Shown piece by piece: positions 56,101-63,986 of a stretch of 64,000 nucleotides of DNA. Every line of letters begins with the position of its first letter. Position 1 is the stretch's first letter. This DNA comes from an uncultured Sinobacteraceae bacterium (lineage in GTDB: Bacteria; Pseudomonadota; Gammaproteobacteria; Steroidobacterales; Steroidobacteraceae). The position numbers and the translations under genes were made by a program. The stretch is taken from the NCBI GenBank assembly GCA_937902995.1, contig CALEKY010000098.1, forward strand, positions 32,836 through 96,835. Reading direction: 5' to 3'. The notes under the pieces were generated by a model. The model ran no database searches. It saw only the letters and a program-made list of their open reading frames with translations, and was not told the origin of the DNA.

Positions 56101-56672
56101 AATCCGAGCGCAAGGAGTATCTCGACAGGCAATACAAGGACCTGACGGATGCGCTCGAGACGCTCGAGGCGGCAATGCGCAAAATCGATCGCGAGACGCG
56201 CACGCGCTTCCAGGACACTTTCGATCGCGTCAACGCAGGCTTGAAAGAGCGTTTCCCGCGCTTGTTCGGTGGCGGGCACGCGTATCTGGAGCTTGCAGGC
56301 GACGACATCCTGAGCGCCGGTGTGTCGATCATGGCGCGCCCGCCTGGCAAGCGAAACAGCACGATCAGCCAACTCTCGGGCGGCGAGAAGGCACTGACGG
56401 CCGTCGCGCTCGTTTTCTCGATCTTCGAGCTGAACCCGGCGCCGTTCTGTCTGCTCGACGAGGTGGACGCGCCGCTCGACGACAACAATGTCGGCCGTTT
56501 CTGCGAGACCGTCCGCGAGATGTCCGAGCGCGTGCAGTTCATTTTCATCACGCACAACAAGACGACGATGGAGCTGGCCGATCAGCTCATCGGCGTGACG
56601 ATGCATGAGCCCGGCGTGTCGCGGCTGGTGGCCGTGGATGTGGACGAGGCCGTGCGGATGGCGGCAATGTAG
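53169..56672 (+). CDS. smc: Chromosome segregation ATPase SMC
   Basis: Chromosome condensin ATPase, 1167 residues. Walker A GPNGCGKSNI at 31-40, two long coiled coils of Glu/Arg/Ala/Gln-rich heptads, a hinge at roughly 520-640, the ABC signature QLSGGEKALTAVALVFS near 1070 and Walker B FCLLDEVDAPLDDNNVGRFC near 1097. Its kleisin partner ScpA would be expected elsewhere; a start at the right edge may be it. First gene of smc-zipA-ligA. Confidence 0.98.
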   Translation: MRLNKIKLAGFKSFVDPTTVNLPSNLIGIVGPNGCGKSNIIDAVRWVMGEISAKHLRGDSMADVVFNGSSSRKPVGTASVELVFDNSDGQLGGQYAGFAEVSLKRVVSRDGNSAYFLNGTRCRRKDITQLFLGTGLGARSYAIIEQGMISRVIEARPDELRGFIEEAAGISKYKERRRETENRISHTKENLERLNDVREEVDKQLRHLQRQAATARRYQTLKQDERKLTAELLALRLKAIEQDSQSKEGIMRERDTAMQAAIADLRSIESAIETAREEFTDKSEALNSVQGRYYQIGAEISRTEQSIQHARELRQRQREELEQAERGAAEAQLHLTRDQTQIDELTAELQQLEPGLVEARERERASSAALEQAEQNMQVWQERWEEFNRISRAASEQTQVERARLEQLEHQLQRLAAQRERLAAELGTLDTTEIEARIEALQLEEESARTQGESTDEQLRATVDELQQLRERERQLVAAADTSRRELSEAQGRLMSLQALQQAALGLAQGKVTEWLAENTLSDRPRLAQQVTVEPGWERAVETVLGSYLEAVSVDAIDSIATKLESLQVGSVSFYSAGESAPTASDATQLLAKVQGPGAVAALLNGIIAVDTLSEALARRPSLAPGESVITRDGIWIGRDWLRVSRDKDVHAGVIGREKEMRELREAVETAEQRLEALQDQITDTRTRVADLEQRRDALQADVNRLHRAQSELSAQIASLRAKAEQNAERVQKVNSETSEIAAEYARAEEAISAARARLEEATEQMAQFEEQRLTLEAERESLRNDLAAKRAQAQADRDGAQEVAIKVESKRSALTSITAGLERLRTQLEQMTARREELTRQLADGDAPLEALGAKLEELLQQRIAVEQELTAAREALESAEGRMRTLDQRRMEAESAVEEARARLEDVRMAAQELKVRHETLLEQFKATQFDLEAVYQEMPADADIAAWEQTLVDLSQKIERLGQVNLAAIDEYKEQSERKEYLDRQYKDLTDALETLEAAMRKIDRETRTRFQDTFDRVNAGLKERFPRLFGGGHAYLELAGDDILSAGVSIMARPPGKRNSTISQLSGGEKALTAVALVFSIFELNPAPFCLLDEVDAPLDDNNVGRFCETVREMSERVQFIFITHNKTTMELADQLIGVTMHEPGVSRLVAVDVDEAVRMAAM

Positions 56673-56741
56673 GCGCGGTGCTTGGCACGAAGCCAAACCC
56701 CGCTTCTGAATTCACTGGTGCGTAGCGCGTAACCTTTCCGT

Positions 56742-57632
56742 ATGCCCGAGCTTCGCTGGATTCTGATCGCCTTCGGTGTCGTGCTGCTCGTGGCCATCTA
56801 CGTGTGGGGCCGGCGCGAATCGGATTCCTCCCGAGCCCGCCCGCGGCCCGATCCGGCATTCGAATCGGGCGTGGATGCTGCGGAGCCTGTCATCGAAGCC
56901 GAGCCCGATCCAGTCTCTGTAGAAGCGCGCGAAGCCGATCCCGTCGAGTCGCCGGTCGAGGAATCGAGCGTCGAGCCCGTGCTCGAAGAGCCGAGAATCG
57001 AACCGGCGTTCGATCGCTCCGAGCGACATGAGCGGTTTGCACGCATCGAGCCGACATTGGGCGACGACGATGCAACGGCCGAGCTGCCGGCCGACGAACC
57101 GGAGCCCGTCTTGGAAGCGGAGCCGATGCAGTCTTCCGATGCGCCCGAGCAGGCAGTGGGGCACGCGCCGCCACCTCGACGCATTGAACGTCGCAAGATC
57201 ATCGCGCTGCGGCTAGCCACGCTTCCGGAGCGCATTCCGGGATCGCAGCTTCGGGCAGCGCTCGAGGCCGAAGCGCTTCAGCACGGCAAGTACAGCGTGT
57301 TTCACAAGCTTGCCGACAACGGCGAGATCGTTTTCAGCGTGGCCAGCATGGTCGAGCCCGGCATTTTCGATCTGGAGAAGATGCCCGACGAAAGTTATCC
57401 GGGCGTGACGCTCTTCGCACAGCTACCGGGACCGATTGCAGGCATGCTGGCGTTCAACGAATTGATTGCTTGCAGCCGCCGGCTGCAGGCGGCGCTCGGC
57501 GGAACGTTGCAGGATGAGCGCGGCGTGCCGTTGACAGTGCACCGCATCGAGCGCATACGTCAGGAGATCCGCGAGTTCGAGCATCGCCTCGGCGGCGACG
57601 CCGGCCTGCACGCGAGCCCGCTCGGGTCCTGA
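56742..57632 (+). CDS. zipA: Cell division protein ZipA
   Basis: Anchors FtsZ to the membrane at the division site. 296 residues. One N-terminal membrane segment (about 5-22, WILIAFGVVLLVAIYVW), a Pro/Glu-rich flexible linker (about 30-160), then the FtsZ-binding domain (about 165-290; SQLRAALEAEALQHGKYSVFHK and SYPGVTLFAQLPGPIAGMLAFNELI). ZipA is confined to gammaproteobacteria, which helps place the organism. Between smc and ligA, the usual order. Confidence 0.95.
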   Translation: MPELRWILIAFGVVLLVAIYVWGRRESDSSRARPRPDPAFESGVDAAEPVIEAEPDPVSVEAREADPVESPVEESSVEPVLEEPRIEPAFDRSERHERFARIEPTLGDDDATAELPADEPEPVLEAEPMQSSDAPEQAVGHAPPPRRIERRKIIALRLATLPERIPGSQLRAALEAEALQHGKYSVFHKLADNGEIVFSVASMVEPGIFDLEKMPDESYPGVTLFAQLPGPIAGMLAFNELIACSRRLQAALGGTLQDERGVPLTVHRIERIRQEIREFEHRLGGDAGLHASPLGS

Positions 57633-57670
57633 AGCCGGAGTGAATTCCTCTCGAGGCTGCTGCACTCGTT

Positions 57671-59692
57671 ATGACGACGCACGCTTCCGCGCAGGCTCGC
57701 GCGATCGAGCTTCGTAAGCTCATCGATCATCACAACTACCTCTATTACGCGCTCGACAGCCCGGAGATCTCCGATGCGGAGTTCGATCGGCTGATGAACG
57801 AGCTCAAAGCGCTCGAAGCAAAGTACCCGGATCTCATTACACCGGATTCGCCCACGCAGCGCGTCGGAACCAAGCCCGTCAGCGGACTGGCCGAGGTCGT
57901 TCACGCCATTCCAATGTTGTCGCTCGACAATGCGTTCACGGACGAAGACGTCATGGCTTTCGATCGTCGCGTCCGCGAGCGTCTCGGTACGAGCGAAACC
58001 GTCGAATACGCCGCCGAGCCGAAGCTCGACGGTCTGGCGGTGAGCTTTCGCTACGAGGAGGGCCGCCTGGTTCAGGCGGCGACGCGTGGCGACGGCACGC
58101 GCGGCGAGGACGTCACTCACAACGTACGCACAGTCAAAGCGGTACCGCTGCGGCTGCGCGACGGCGCGCCGGAATTGCTCGAGGTGCGCGGCGAAATCTT
58201 CATGCCCATCGCTGGCTTCAAGGAAATGAATCGCCGCGCGCTCGAGAAAGGCGAGAAGACGTACGTGAATCCGCGCAACGCGGCGGCCGGCATCGTGCGG
58301 CAACACGATCCGCGCCTGACCGAAGGCCGGCCGCTCGATGTCTATTTCTACGGCGTCGGCGAAGTGCGCGGCTGGCAATTGCCTGCGACTCACAGCGAAG
58401 TGCTCCAGCAGCTTCGGCTGTGGGGTTTGAAAATCTCACCTTTGCTCAAAGTCGTGCAGGGGGCGGAAGGCGCGCTCGAGTACTACCGAGAGATGGGCGC
58501 GAGGCGCGAGCAGCTTCCGTACGAGATCGACGGCGTCGTCTACAAAGTCAACCGGCTCGCATTGCAGCGCGAGCTCGGTTTCGTTGCGCGCGCACCGCGC
58601 TGGGCCATTGCGCACAAGTTTCCGGCGCACGAAGAGAACACGATCGTCCGCGACGTGGAGTTTCAGGTCGGACGTACCGGTGCATTGACACCTGTCGCTC
58701 GTCTCGAGCCGGTGTTCGTCGGCGGCGTGACGGTCAGCAATGCCACGTTGCACAACATGGACGAAGTGCAGCGCAAGGACGTGCGCATCGGCGACACGGT
58801 TGTGATCCGCCGCGCAGGCGACGTCATTCCGGAGATCGTGAAAGTGATCCTGGAGCGGCGTCCGCCGGATGCGCGCGTCGTGACGCTGCCGTCCAAGTGC
58901 CCCGTGTGCGGATCGGACGTCGAGCGGGAAGAGGGCGAAGCGATCGCCCGCTGCACGGGCGGCTTGTACTGTCCGGCGCAGCTCAAGGAATCCATTCGAC
59001 ATTTCGCGAGCCGCCGCGCGCTCGATATCGAAGGACTCGGCGAGAAACTCATCGATCAGCTCGTCGACAACGGTCTCGTGAAGACGCCCGCGGACCTCTA
59101 CAAGCTCGAGCTCGCGACGCTCGCGGATCTGGACCGTATGGGCGAGAAGTCGGCACAGAAACTCCTGGATGCGATCGAGAAGAGCAAACAGACGACGCTC
59201 GCGCGATTTCTATACGCGCTCGGCATTCGCGACGTCGGGGAGGCCACGGCGGCATCGCTCGCGAATCATTTCGGCAAGCTCGATGCACTGGTCGAGGCGA
59301 GCGAGCAAGCCATTCAAGAAGTGCAGGATGTGGGTCCGGTCGTCGCAGCACACATCCATCACTTTTTCCAGCAGAAGCACAACCGCGAAGTCGTCGACGA
59401 GCTGCGCCGTCTCGGCGTGACCTGGAAGGAGCAGCAGCCTCGTACGAAGGTCGAGGGGCCTTTGTCCGGCAAGACGTTCGTCATTACCGGTACGCTCGAC
59501 GACATGAGTCGGGATCAAGCCACCGATCGGATTGTCGCGCTCGGCGGAAAAGTCTCGGGAAGCGTCTCGAAGAAGACGTCTTACGTGGTCGTCGGCGCCG
59601 AACCCGGCTCGAAGCTCAAGAAGGCTCAGGAGCTCGGCGTCGAAATCCTCGACGAGGCCGCATTCTTAAAGCTGCTCGAGCAGAACGAATAG
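57671..59692 (+). CDS. ligA: NAD-dependent DNA ligase LigA
   Basis: Seals nicks in replication and repair using NAD. 673 residues. Domain Ia (HNYLYYALDSPEISDAEFDRL), adenylated Lys118 in AEPKLDGLAVSF, OB fold, a four-cysteine zinc finger (CPVC...CTGGLYC, about 410-434), helix-hairpin-helix repeats, and a C-terminal BRCT domain (about 595-673). Confidence 0.98.
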   Translation: MTTHASAQARAIELRKLIDHHNYLYYALDSPEISDAEFDRLMNELKALEAKYPDLITPDSPTQRVGTKPVSGLAEVVHAIPMLSLDNAFTDEDVMAFDRRVRERLGTSETVEYAAEPKLDGLAVSFRYEEGRLVQAATRGDGTRGEDVTHNVRTVKAVPLRLRDGAPELLEVRGEIFMPIAGFKEMNRRALEKGEKTYVNPRNAAAGIVRQHDPRLTEGRPLDVYFYGVGEVRGWQLPATHSEVLQQLRLWGLKISPLLKVVQGAEGALEYYREMGARREQLPYEIDGVVYKVNRLALQRELGFVARAPRWAIAHKFPAHEENTIVRDVEFQVGRTGALTPVARLEPVFVGGVTVSNATLHNMDEVQRKDVRIGDTVVIRRAGDVIPEIVKVILERRPPDARVVTLPSKCPVCGSDVEREEGEAIARCTGGLYCPAQLKESIRHFASRRALDIEGLGEKLIDQLVDNGLVKTPADLYKLELATLADLDRMGEKSAQKLLDAIEKSKQTTLARFLYALGIRDVGEATAASLANHFGKLDALVEASEQAIQEVQDVGPVVAAHIHHFFQQKHNREVVDELRRLGVTWKEQQPRTKVEGPLSGKTFVITGTLDDMSRDQATDRIVALGGKVSGSVSKKTSYVVVGAEPGSKLKKAQELGVEILDEAAFLKLLEQNE

Positions 59693-59857
59693 GGCACTGG
59701 GCGCTGGTACGAGGGCTCGGGGCGTGGGGCTCGGGGCTCGAGGCAAGGACACCACGCCAACGGGCGGTTGCTAGTGCTTACAGCTGCAACCGTCGATTGG
59801 GGTCGCGCCTCGACGCGACCCCAGCTATCAACTATCCATTGTCAACTATCAACTCGC
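59693..59857. repeat. ligA-ppiC spacer: G-rich repeats, hairpin and TCAACTATC repeats
   Basis: Between convergent genes. It opens with GGGCTCGGGG-type repeats (about 59719-59752), then a perfect 9-bp hairpin GGGGTCGCG-CCTCGA-CGCGACCCC (59799-59822), then three near-copies of TCAACTATC (59828-59852). The hairpin may act as a terminator for both genes, though neither side has a good T-run. Confidence 0.7.
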
Positions 59858-60673
59858 TCAGATCTTCTTTTCGATCTTCGCGTTCTTCTTCAAGTCGTCG
59901 AGATAGCCCTGCAGCTTCTTGCGCTGAAGGATCATACGAACCTGATCCTTCACATCTTCGAACGCAGGTGCTTCGGAGGGGCGAGAGTCTTCCAGTTTGA
60001 TGACGTGCCAACCGAATTGGCTTTGCACCGGCTCCGCCGTGATCTGGCCGGGCTGCAGCGCCGCGACCGCATCGGCAAACGGTTGGACCATGGTGTCGAG
60101 CGTGAACCAGCCTAGATCGCCGCCGCTCTTGGCCGAGGAGTCCTTGGACTTCTGTTCGGCGAGCTTGGCGAAGTCCGCGCCTTTTTGCAGGTCTTTGGTG
60201 ATCGCATCCGCGGTCGCCTTATCCTCGACGAGGATGTGACGTGCGTGATACTCGCGCGGCAGGGCGGCCACTTGCGCGTCGTACTCCGGTTTGAGCTCGG
60301 CTTCGGTTACCGGGTTCTGCTCCAGATACCTCTGCAAGCCGGCATCGAGCAGCACGTTCATGCGCGCGAGCGCGAGCTGATCCGCAACCCTCGGCTCTTT
60401 GGCGAGACCGGCTTTCTCGGCCGCTTCCGCGGCGAGCTTCATGCCGATGAATTGATCGAGCACCTGCGACTTTTCCTCGTCCGTGAGCTGGCGCCTCGAT
60501 CGCTGCTCCACGTCGTTCAAGTAGAGCTCGAACTCGGTTTTTCCAACGGGTTTGCCGTTCACGGTCGCGACGACCTCGGCCGACTCGGCGGCATTCGGGC
60601 TCGCGGCGTTGCCGCACGCACCCAGGAGCAACAACGTCGGCAGCACGGTGAGTGCGGCGATCTGGCGATTCAT
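59858..60673 (-). CDS. PpiC-type peptidyl-prolyl isomerase lipoprotein
   Basis: Periplasmic foldase of the parvulin family. 271 residues with a lipoprotein signal ending LLLLGAC (Cys20). An N-terminal SurA-like helical region (about 35-130) precedes one parvulin domain (about 142-230: EYHARHILVEDKATADAI, SGGDLGWFTLDTMVQPFADAVAALQPGQI, SQFGWHVIKLED). Downstream of bolA on the same strand. Closest to PpiC/PrsA-like proteins; exact clients unknown. Confidence 0.93.
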   Translation of the reverse strand: MNRQIAALTVLPTLLLLGACGNAASPNAAESAEVVATVNGKPVGKTEFELYLNDVEQRSRRQLTDEEKSQVLDQFIGMKLAAEAAEKAGLAKEPRVADQLALARMNVLLDAGLQRYLEQNPVTEAELKPEYDAQVAALPREYHARHILVEDKATADAITKDLQKGADFAKLAEQKSKDSSAKSGGDLGWFTLDTMVQPFADAVAALQPGQITAEPVQSQFGWHVIKLEDSRPSEAPAFEDVKDQVRMILQRKKLQGYLDDLKKNAKIEKKI

Positions 60674-60702
60674 GGCGATCCTCGTGTTGATGAAAGGGGA
60701 CT

Positions 60703-60981
60703 CTAAGACGGTTGAGCTTCTTCTCGCGTGAACGCGGCGATGCTCAACGCATGAATGTCGGTTTTCATGAGTTCGTCGAGCGCACGATACACCAATTGAT
60801 GACGTTGCAAGGGTCGTAATCCGGTAAAGGCATCGGACACGATGCGCACGCGGAAATGACCCTTGCCGTCGCGTGCGCCCGCGTGACCGGCGTGCAGGTG
60901 GCTGTCGTCGATGACCTCGACTTCGTGCGCCGTTAGCGCTTCGGTCAGGATGCTGCGGATACGTTCAACGCGGTTGCTCAT
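60703..60981 (-). CDS. bolA: BolA-family protein
   Basis: BolA proteins work with monothiol glutaredoxins in iron-sulfur metabolism and influence cell shape. 92 residues: EVEVIDDSHLHAGHAGARDGKGHFRVRIVSDAFTGLRPLQRHQLVYRALDEL, with the conserved loop His residues and the FxGLxxlxRHRxVY motif. Its start overlaps the end of yciB by 17 bp. Confidence 0.95.
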   Translation of the reverse strand: MSNRVERIRSILTEALTAHEVEVIDDSHLHAGHAGARDGKGHFRVRIVSDAFTGLRPLQRHQLVYRALDELMKTDIHALSIAAFTREEAQPS

Positions 60982-61540
60982 CGGCGGTCCCTTCGGCTGC
61001 GGGTTCCTGTTCCGGGAGGCCTTTCCATTTAACGACGATCCAATACATCTGGACCATCAGGAACACCATGAACACCCCGAGCAGCACGAACTTGGAAACG
61101 ACCCACGTGTCGCGCGGGTAGTTGAAGGCGATGAACAAATTCAGGCAGCCGAGCACGAAGAACACCGCAATCCATGCGTACGAGAGACGAACCCAGCGCT
61201 CGTGCGACAAGGAGATCTCGCCTTGCAGGAGTTTCTCGACGATCGGCTTGCCCGTGATCAAGTGCCCGCCGATGAGCACGAGCGCCACCAGCCAGTAGAA
61301 GATCGTCGGCTTCCATAGAATGAACCGGTCGTCGTGCAGCAGGAGCGTCAGGCCGCCGAATACGAGCAAAAGCACGGCCGAGCCGATCTGCATGTGCGTC
61401 AGCTTATGGCGGCGCACCAGGCGATAACCCACTTGAAGAATTACCGCGATCACGATGACTGCGGTCGCGACATAGATCCCGGCGAACTTGTACGCGACGA
61501 AGAAGGCCAGGAGCGGGAGGAGTTCGAAAAGAATCTGCAT
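60965..61540 (-). CDS. yciB: Septation/intracellular septation protein A (YciB/IspZ)
   Basis: Inner-membrane protein linked to cell envelope synthesis and division. 191 residues from ATG 61540, with five or six membrane helices. Family features: LFELLPLLAFFVAYKFAGIYVATAV, HDDRFILWKPTIFYWLVALVLIGG, SYAWIAVFFVLGCLNLFIAFN. The longer frame reaching upstream to 62395 is antisense to the YciO-family gene. Divergent from that gene; first of yciB-bolA-ppiC. Confidence 0.95.
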   Translation of the reverse strand: MQILFELLPLLAFFVAYKFAGIYVATAVIVIAVILQVGYRLVRRHKLTHMQIGSAVLLLVFGGLTLLLHDDRFILWKPTIFYWLVALVLIGGHLITGKPIVEKLLQGEISLSHERWVRLSYAWIAVFFVLGCLNLFIAFNYPRDTWVVSKFVLLGVFMVFLMVQMYWIVVKWKGLPEQEPAAEGTADEQPR

Positions 61541-61690
61541 CGGTTGGGCAATGCCGGAACGGGTCGCTATCATACCGGCGGCGATCTGGCTTGGCATCGC
61601 AACCTCGCCCCCGGTGCTCGCATTGGCACTCGAGGTGCAGGGCATCGACACCGTCAACACTTCCCGGACAAGACCCAACGCTCGACGCGA

Positions 61691-62317
61691 ATGCCGAGTC
61701 GATTCTTCGAGATTCATCCCAAGGACCCGCAGCGGCGGCTGATCAAGCAAATCGCCGAGATCATTCGCGGCGGCGGAATCGTCGTATACCCGACGGACTC
61801 CTGTTATGCGCTCGGTTGCCACATCGGCGACAAGGCCGCGATGGAGCGCATTTCGCGCATTCGTCAGACCGACAAGCATCATCACTTCACGCTTGTCTGC
61901 CGGGATCTGTCGGAAATCGCGCGTTACGCCCGCGTCGACAACCGGCAATACCGCACGCTGCGTGCGTTTACGCCGGGGCCGTACACATTCATCCTCCAGG
62001 CGACGAGGGAAACGCCGAAACGACTCCAGAATGCCAAGCGCCGGACGATCGGCATCCGTGTGCCGGAGCATCCTGTCCCGCAGCTCATGCTCGAGGAGCT
62101 CGGCGAGCCAATCATGAGCTCGACGCTCCTGCTGCCTGGAGATCCGTACCCGATGACGGATGCGCGGGAAATTCAGGAACGCCTGTACCACTACGTGGAT
62201 GCGGTCATCGATGGCGGCAATTGCGGCCTCGAGCCGACGAGCGTCATCGATCTGGAAGGCCCTGCGCCCGTGATCGTTCGGCGGGGCAAGGGCGATGTCA
62301 GCGTGTTCGAGGGGTGA
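61691..62317 (+). CDS. yciO: YciO-type Sua5/YrdC-family protein
   Basis: 208-residue protein of the YrdC/Sua5 fold, the family that includes L-threonylcarbamoyladenylate synthase for tRNA t6A. It begins MPSRFFEIHPKDPQRRLIKQIAEIIRGGGIVVYPTDSCYALGC and has QTDKHHHFTLVCRDLSEIARYA, IGIRVPEHPVPQLMLEELGEPIMSSTL, matching the YciO branch, whose synthase activity is weak or uncertain. ATG 61691 has no strong ribosome site; upstream in-frame sequence belongs to the yciB side. Placed before trpS as in other gammaproteobacteria. Confidence 0.9.
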   Translation: MPSRFFEIHPKDPQRRLIKQIAEIIRGGGIVVYPTDSCYALGCHIGDKAAMERISRIRQTDKHHHFTLVCRDLSEIARYARVDNRQYRTLRAFTPGPYTFILQATRETPKRLQNAKRRTIGIRVPEHPVPQLMLEELGEPIMSSTLLLPGDPYPMTDAREIQERLYHYVDAVIDGGNCGLEPTSVIDLEGPAPVIVRRGKGDVSVFEG

Positions 62318-62369
62318 GCGCTCAGCGCCACGGTTCACGCATCGCCCGTCATTCGCCGTGCATCCTCCG

Positions 62370-62375
62370 TATAAT
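62370..62375 (+). promoter_or_regulatory. Candidate -10 of trpS
   Basis: Exact TATAAT, 111 bp before the trpS start. The -35 is weak (CCGTCA at 18 bp). A second, poorer box TATAAG lies at 62420-62425. Confidence 0.4.
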
Positions 62376-62485
62376 CGAAAGCCACCCACGAGCATCGTCT
62401 GCTTGGTCTAGAAAGTTCGTATAAGACATTGAATTCACTAGGTCTGCTGTGCGCGGGTGGCCCGGCAGGCTCGAAGGAACCTGAT

Positions 62486-63703
62486 TTGAGCGCAAGTACC
62501 ACGAGCAATCGGCGAGTTCTTTCCGGCATGCGCCCCACGGGCGCACTCCATCTCGGTAACTACTTCGGGGCTCTCAAGAACTGGACGGAGCTGCAGTACG
62601 AGTACGAGTGCTACTTCTTCGTCGCGGACATCCACGCCCTGACGACGGGCTACGACGATACGTCCGTCCTCGAGGACAACGTGTGGAACATGGTCATCGA
62701 TTGGCTCGCGGCGGGCTTGAATCCGGCGAGCTCGACGATGTTCATCCAATCGCGCGTCCCCGAGCACGCGGAGCTGCACTTGCTGCTGTCGATGATCACG
62801 CCGCTCGGATGGCTCGAGCGTGTACCGACGTACAAGGATCAGCAAGAGCAGCTCAAAGACAGGGATCTCGCCACCTACGGCTTTCTCGGCTATCCGTTGC
62901 TGCAAAGCGCCGACATTCTGCTTTACAAGACGGCGTACGTGCCGGTCGGCGAAGATCAGATCGCACACGTCGAGATCACGCGCGAGGTCGCACGACGTTT
63001 CAATCACCTGTACGGCCGCGAGCCGGATTTCGAGGTCAAGGTCGAAAAGGCCATCAAGAGTCTCGGTAGCCGCAACGGCACGCGTTACAAGGAGTTGCGG
63101 CGGCTTTATCAAGAACAGGGTGATGCCGAAGCGGTCGAGAAGGCGCGAGCCTTGCTCGAAGGCAACGCGCGATTGACGCTCGCCGATCGCGAGCGACTCA
63201 TCGGCTATCTGGAAGGCACGGGCCGCACGATTCTCGTCGAGCCCGAAGTGCTGCTCACTGCTACGCCGAAAGTGCCGGGCTTGGACGGCCGCAAGATGTC
63301 CAAGTCGTACAACAACACGATCGGGCTGCGCGAGGATCCGGATTCGGTCGTCAAAAAGCTGAAGACGATGCAGACCGATCCAGCACGCGTCCGACGCACG
63401 GATCCGGGCGATCCCGATAAATGTCCGGTGTGGGATCTTCACAAGATCTTCTCGGACGCGGACACTCAAGCTTGGGTGCAGCAGGGTTGCCGTAGCGCCG
63501 GAATCGGTTGCTTGGATTGCAAGCAGCGATTGGCCGATGCGGTCGTCGCAGAAATCTCCGCAATCCGTCAGCGCGCGCAGGAATTCGAAGAGAATCGCGA
63601 TCTGGTCCGAGGCATCATCGCGGAAGGGTGCGAGAAGGCGCGCGACGTTGCGCGTCAAACGCTCGAAGAAGTCCAGCAGGCGATGGGATTGGTGTATCGG
63701 TAG
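62486..63703 (+). CDS. trpS: Tryptophanyl-tRNA synthetase
   Basis: Charges tRNA-Trp. 405 residues from TTG 62486, preferred because AAGGA lies seven bases upstream and the product starts shortly before the conserved SGMRPTG; a TTG at 62429 would add 19 residues. HIGH motif GALHLGNYFG (19-28), KMSKS at 270-274 (GRKMSKSYNN). About 60 residues are inserted before KMSKS (IKSLGSRNGTRYKELRRLYQ onward) relative to E. coli TrpS, as in a longer bacterial subgroup, and the C-terminal part has a cysteine cluster (CPVW, GIGCLDCK). Confidence 0.96.
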   Translation: MSASTTSNRRVLSGMRPTGALHLGNYFGALKNWTELQYEYECYFFVADIHALTTGYDDTSVLEDNVWNMVIDWLAAGLNPASSTMFIQSRVPEHAELHLLLSMITPLGWLERVPTYKDQQEQLKDRDLATYGFLGYPLLQSADILLYKTAYVPVGEDQIAHVEITREVARRFNHLYGREPDFEVKVEKAIKSLGSRNGTRYKELRRLYQEQGDAEAVEKARALLEGNARLTLADRERLIGYLEGTGRTILVEPEVLLTATPKVPGLDGRKMSKSYNNTIGLREDPDSVVKKLKTMQTDPARVRRTDPGDPDKCPVWDLHKIFSDADTQAWVQQGCRSAGIGCLDCKQRLADAVVAEISAIRQRAQEFEENRDLVRGIIAEGCEKARDVARQTLEEVQQAMGLVYR

Positions 63704-63986
63704 GCGACACAGGCCACAGGCTACAAGCCCTGACAAAGCCCAAGGCGACGATTTCGAGCTCGAGTCGAGGAAGAATGCTCAAACTACACATGACAATCGT
63801 TCTTGCTGCGCGACGCTTTCTCTCGCGGTCGCTCGTGAGCCGTCGCCTGTCGTCGGCGCACGGTGCATTGCGTTCCTTGCCGCTTCCTGTCGCCTGTCGC
63901 CTTCAGTTCGCGCCCGGAGTGCCTTCATCGCTTTCCATGCTGTCGCCTGTCGCTTGTAGCCTGTCGCCAGCGCACGGAGTGCGCTC
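63704..63986 (+). repeat. trpS downstream spacer: three imperfect about 50-bp tandem repeats
   Basis: Begins with ACAGGCCACAGGCTACAAG (63712 region). Then GTCGCCTGTCG occurs at 63842, 63889 and 63942, each followed by a GCGCxCGG unit: GCGCACGGTGC (about 63856), GCGCCCGGAGTGCCTTCAT (63910-63928) and GCGCACGGAGTGCGCTCAT (63970-63988). Periods are about 47-60 bp. No gene is supported; frames through it are repeat artefacts. Confidence 0.75.

Noticed and set aside
60965..62395. 476-codon minus frame containing yciB
   Set aside because: The part upstream of 61540 is antisense to the YciO-family gene and has no membrane or family features; yciB starts at MQILFELL.
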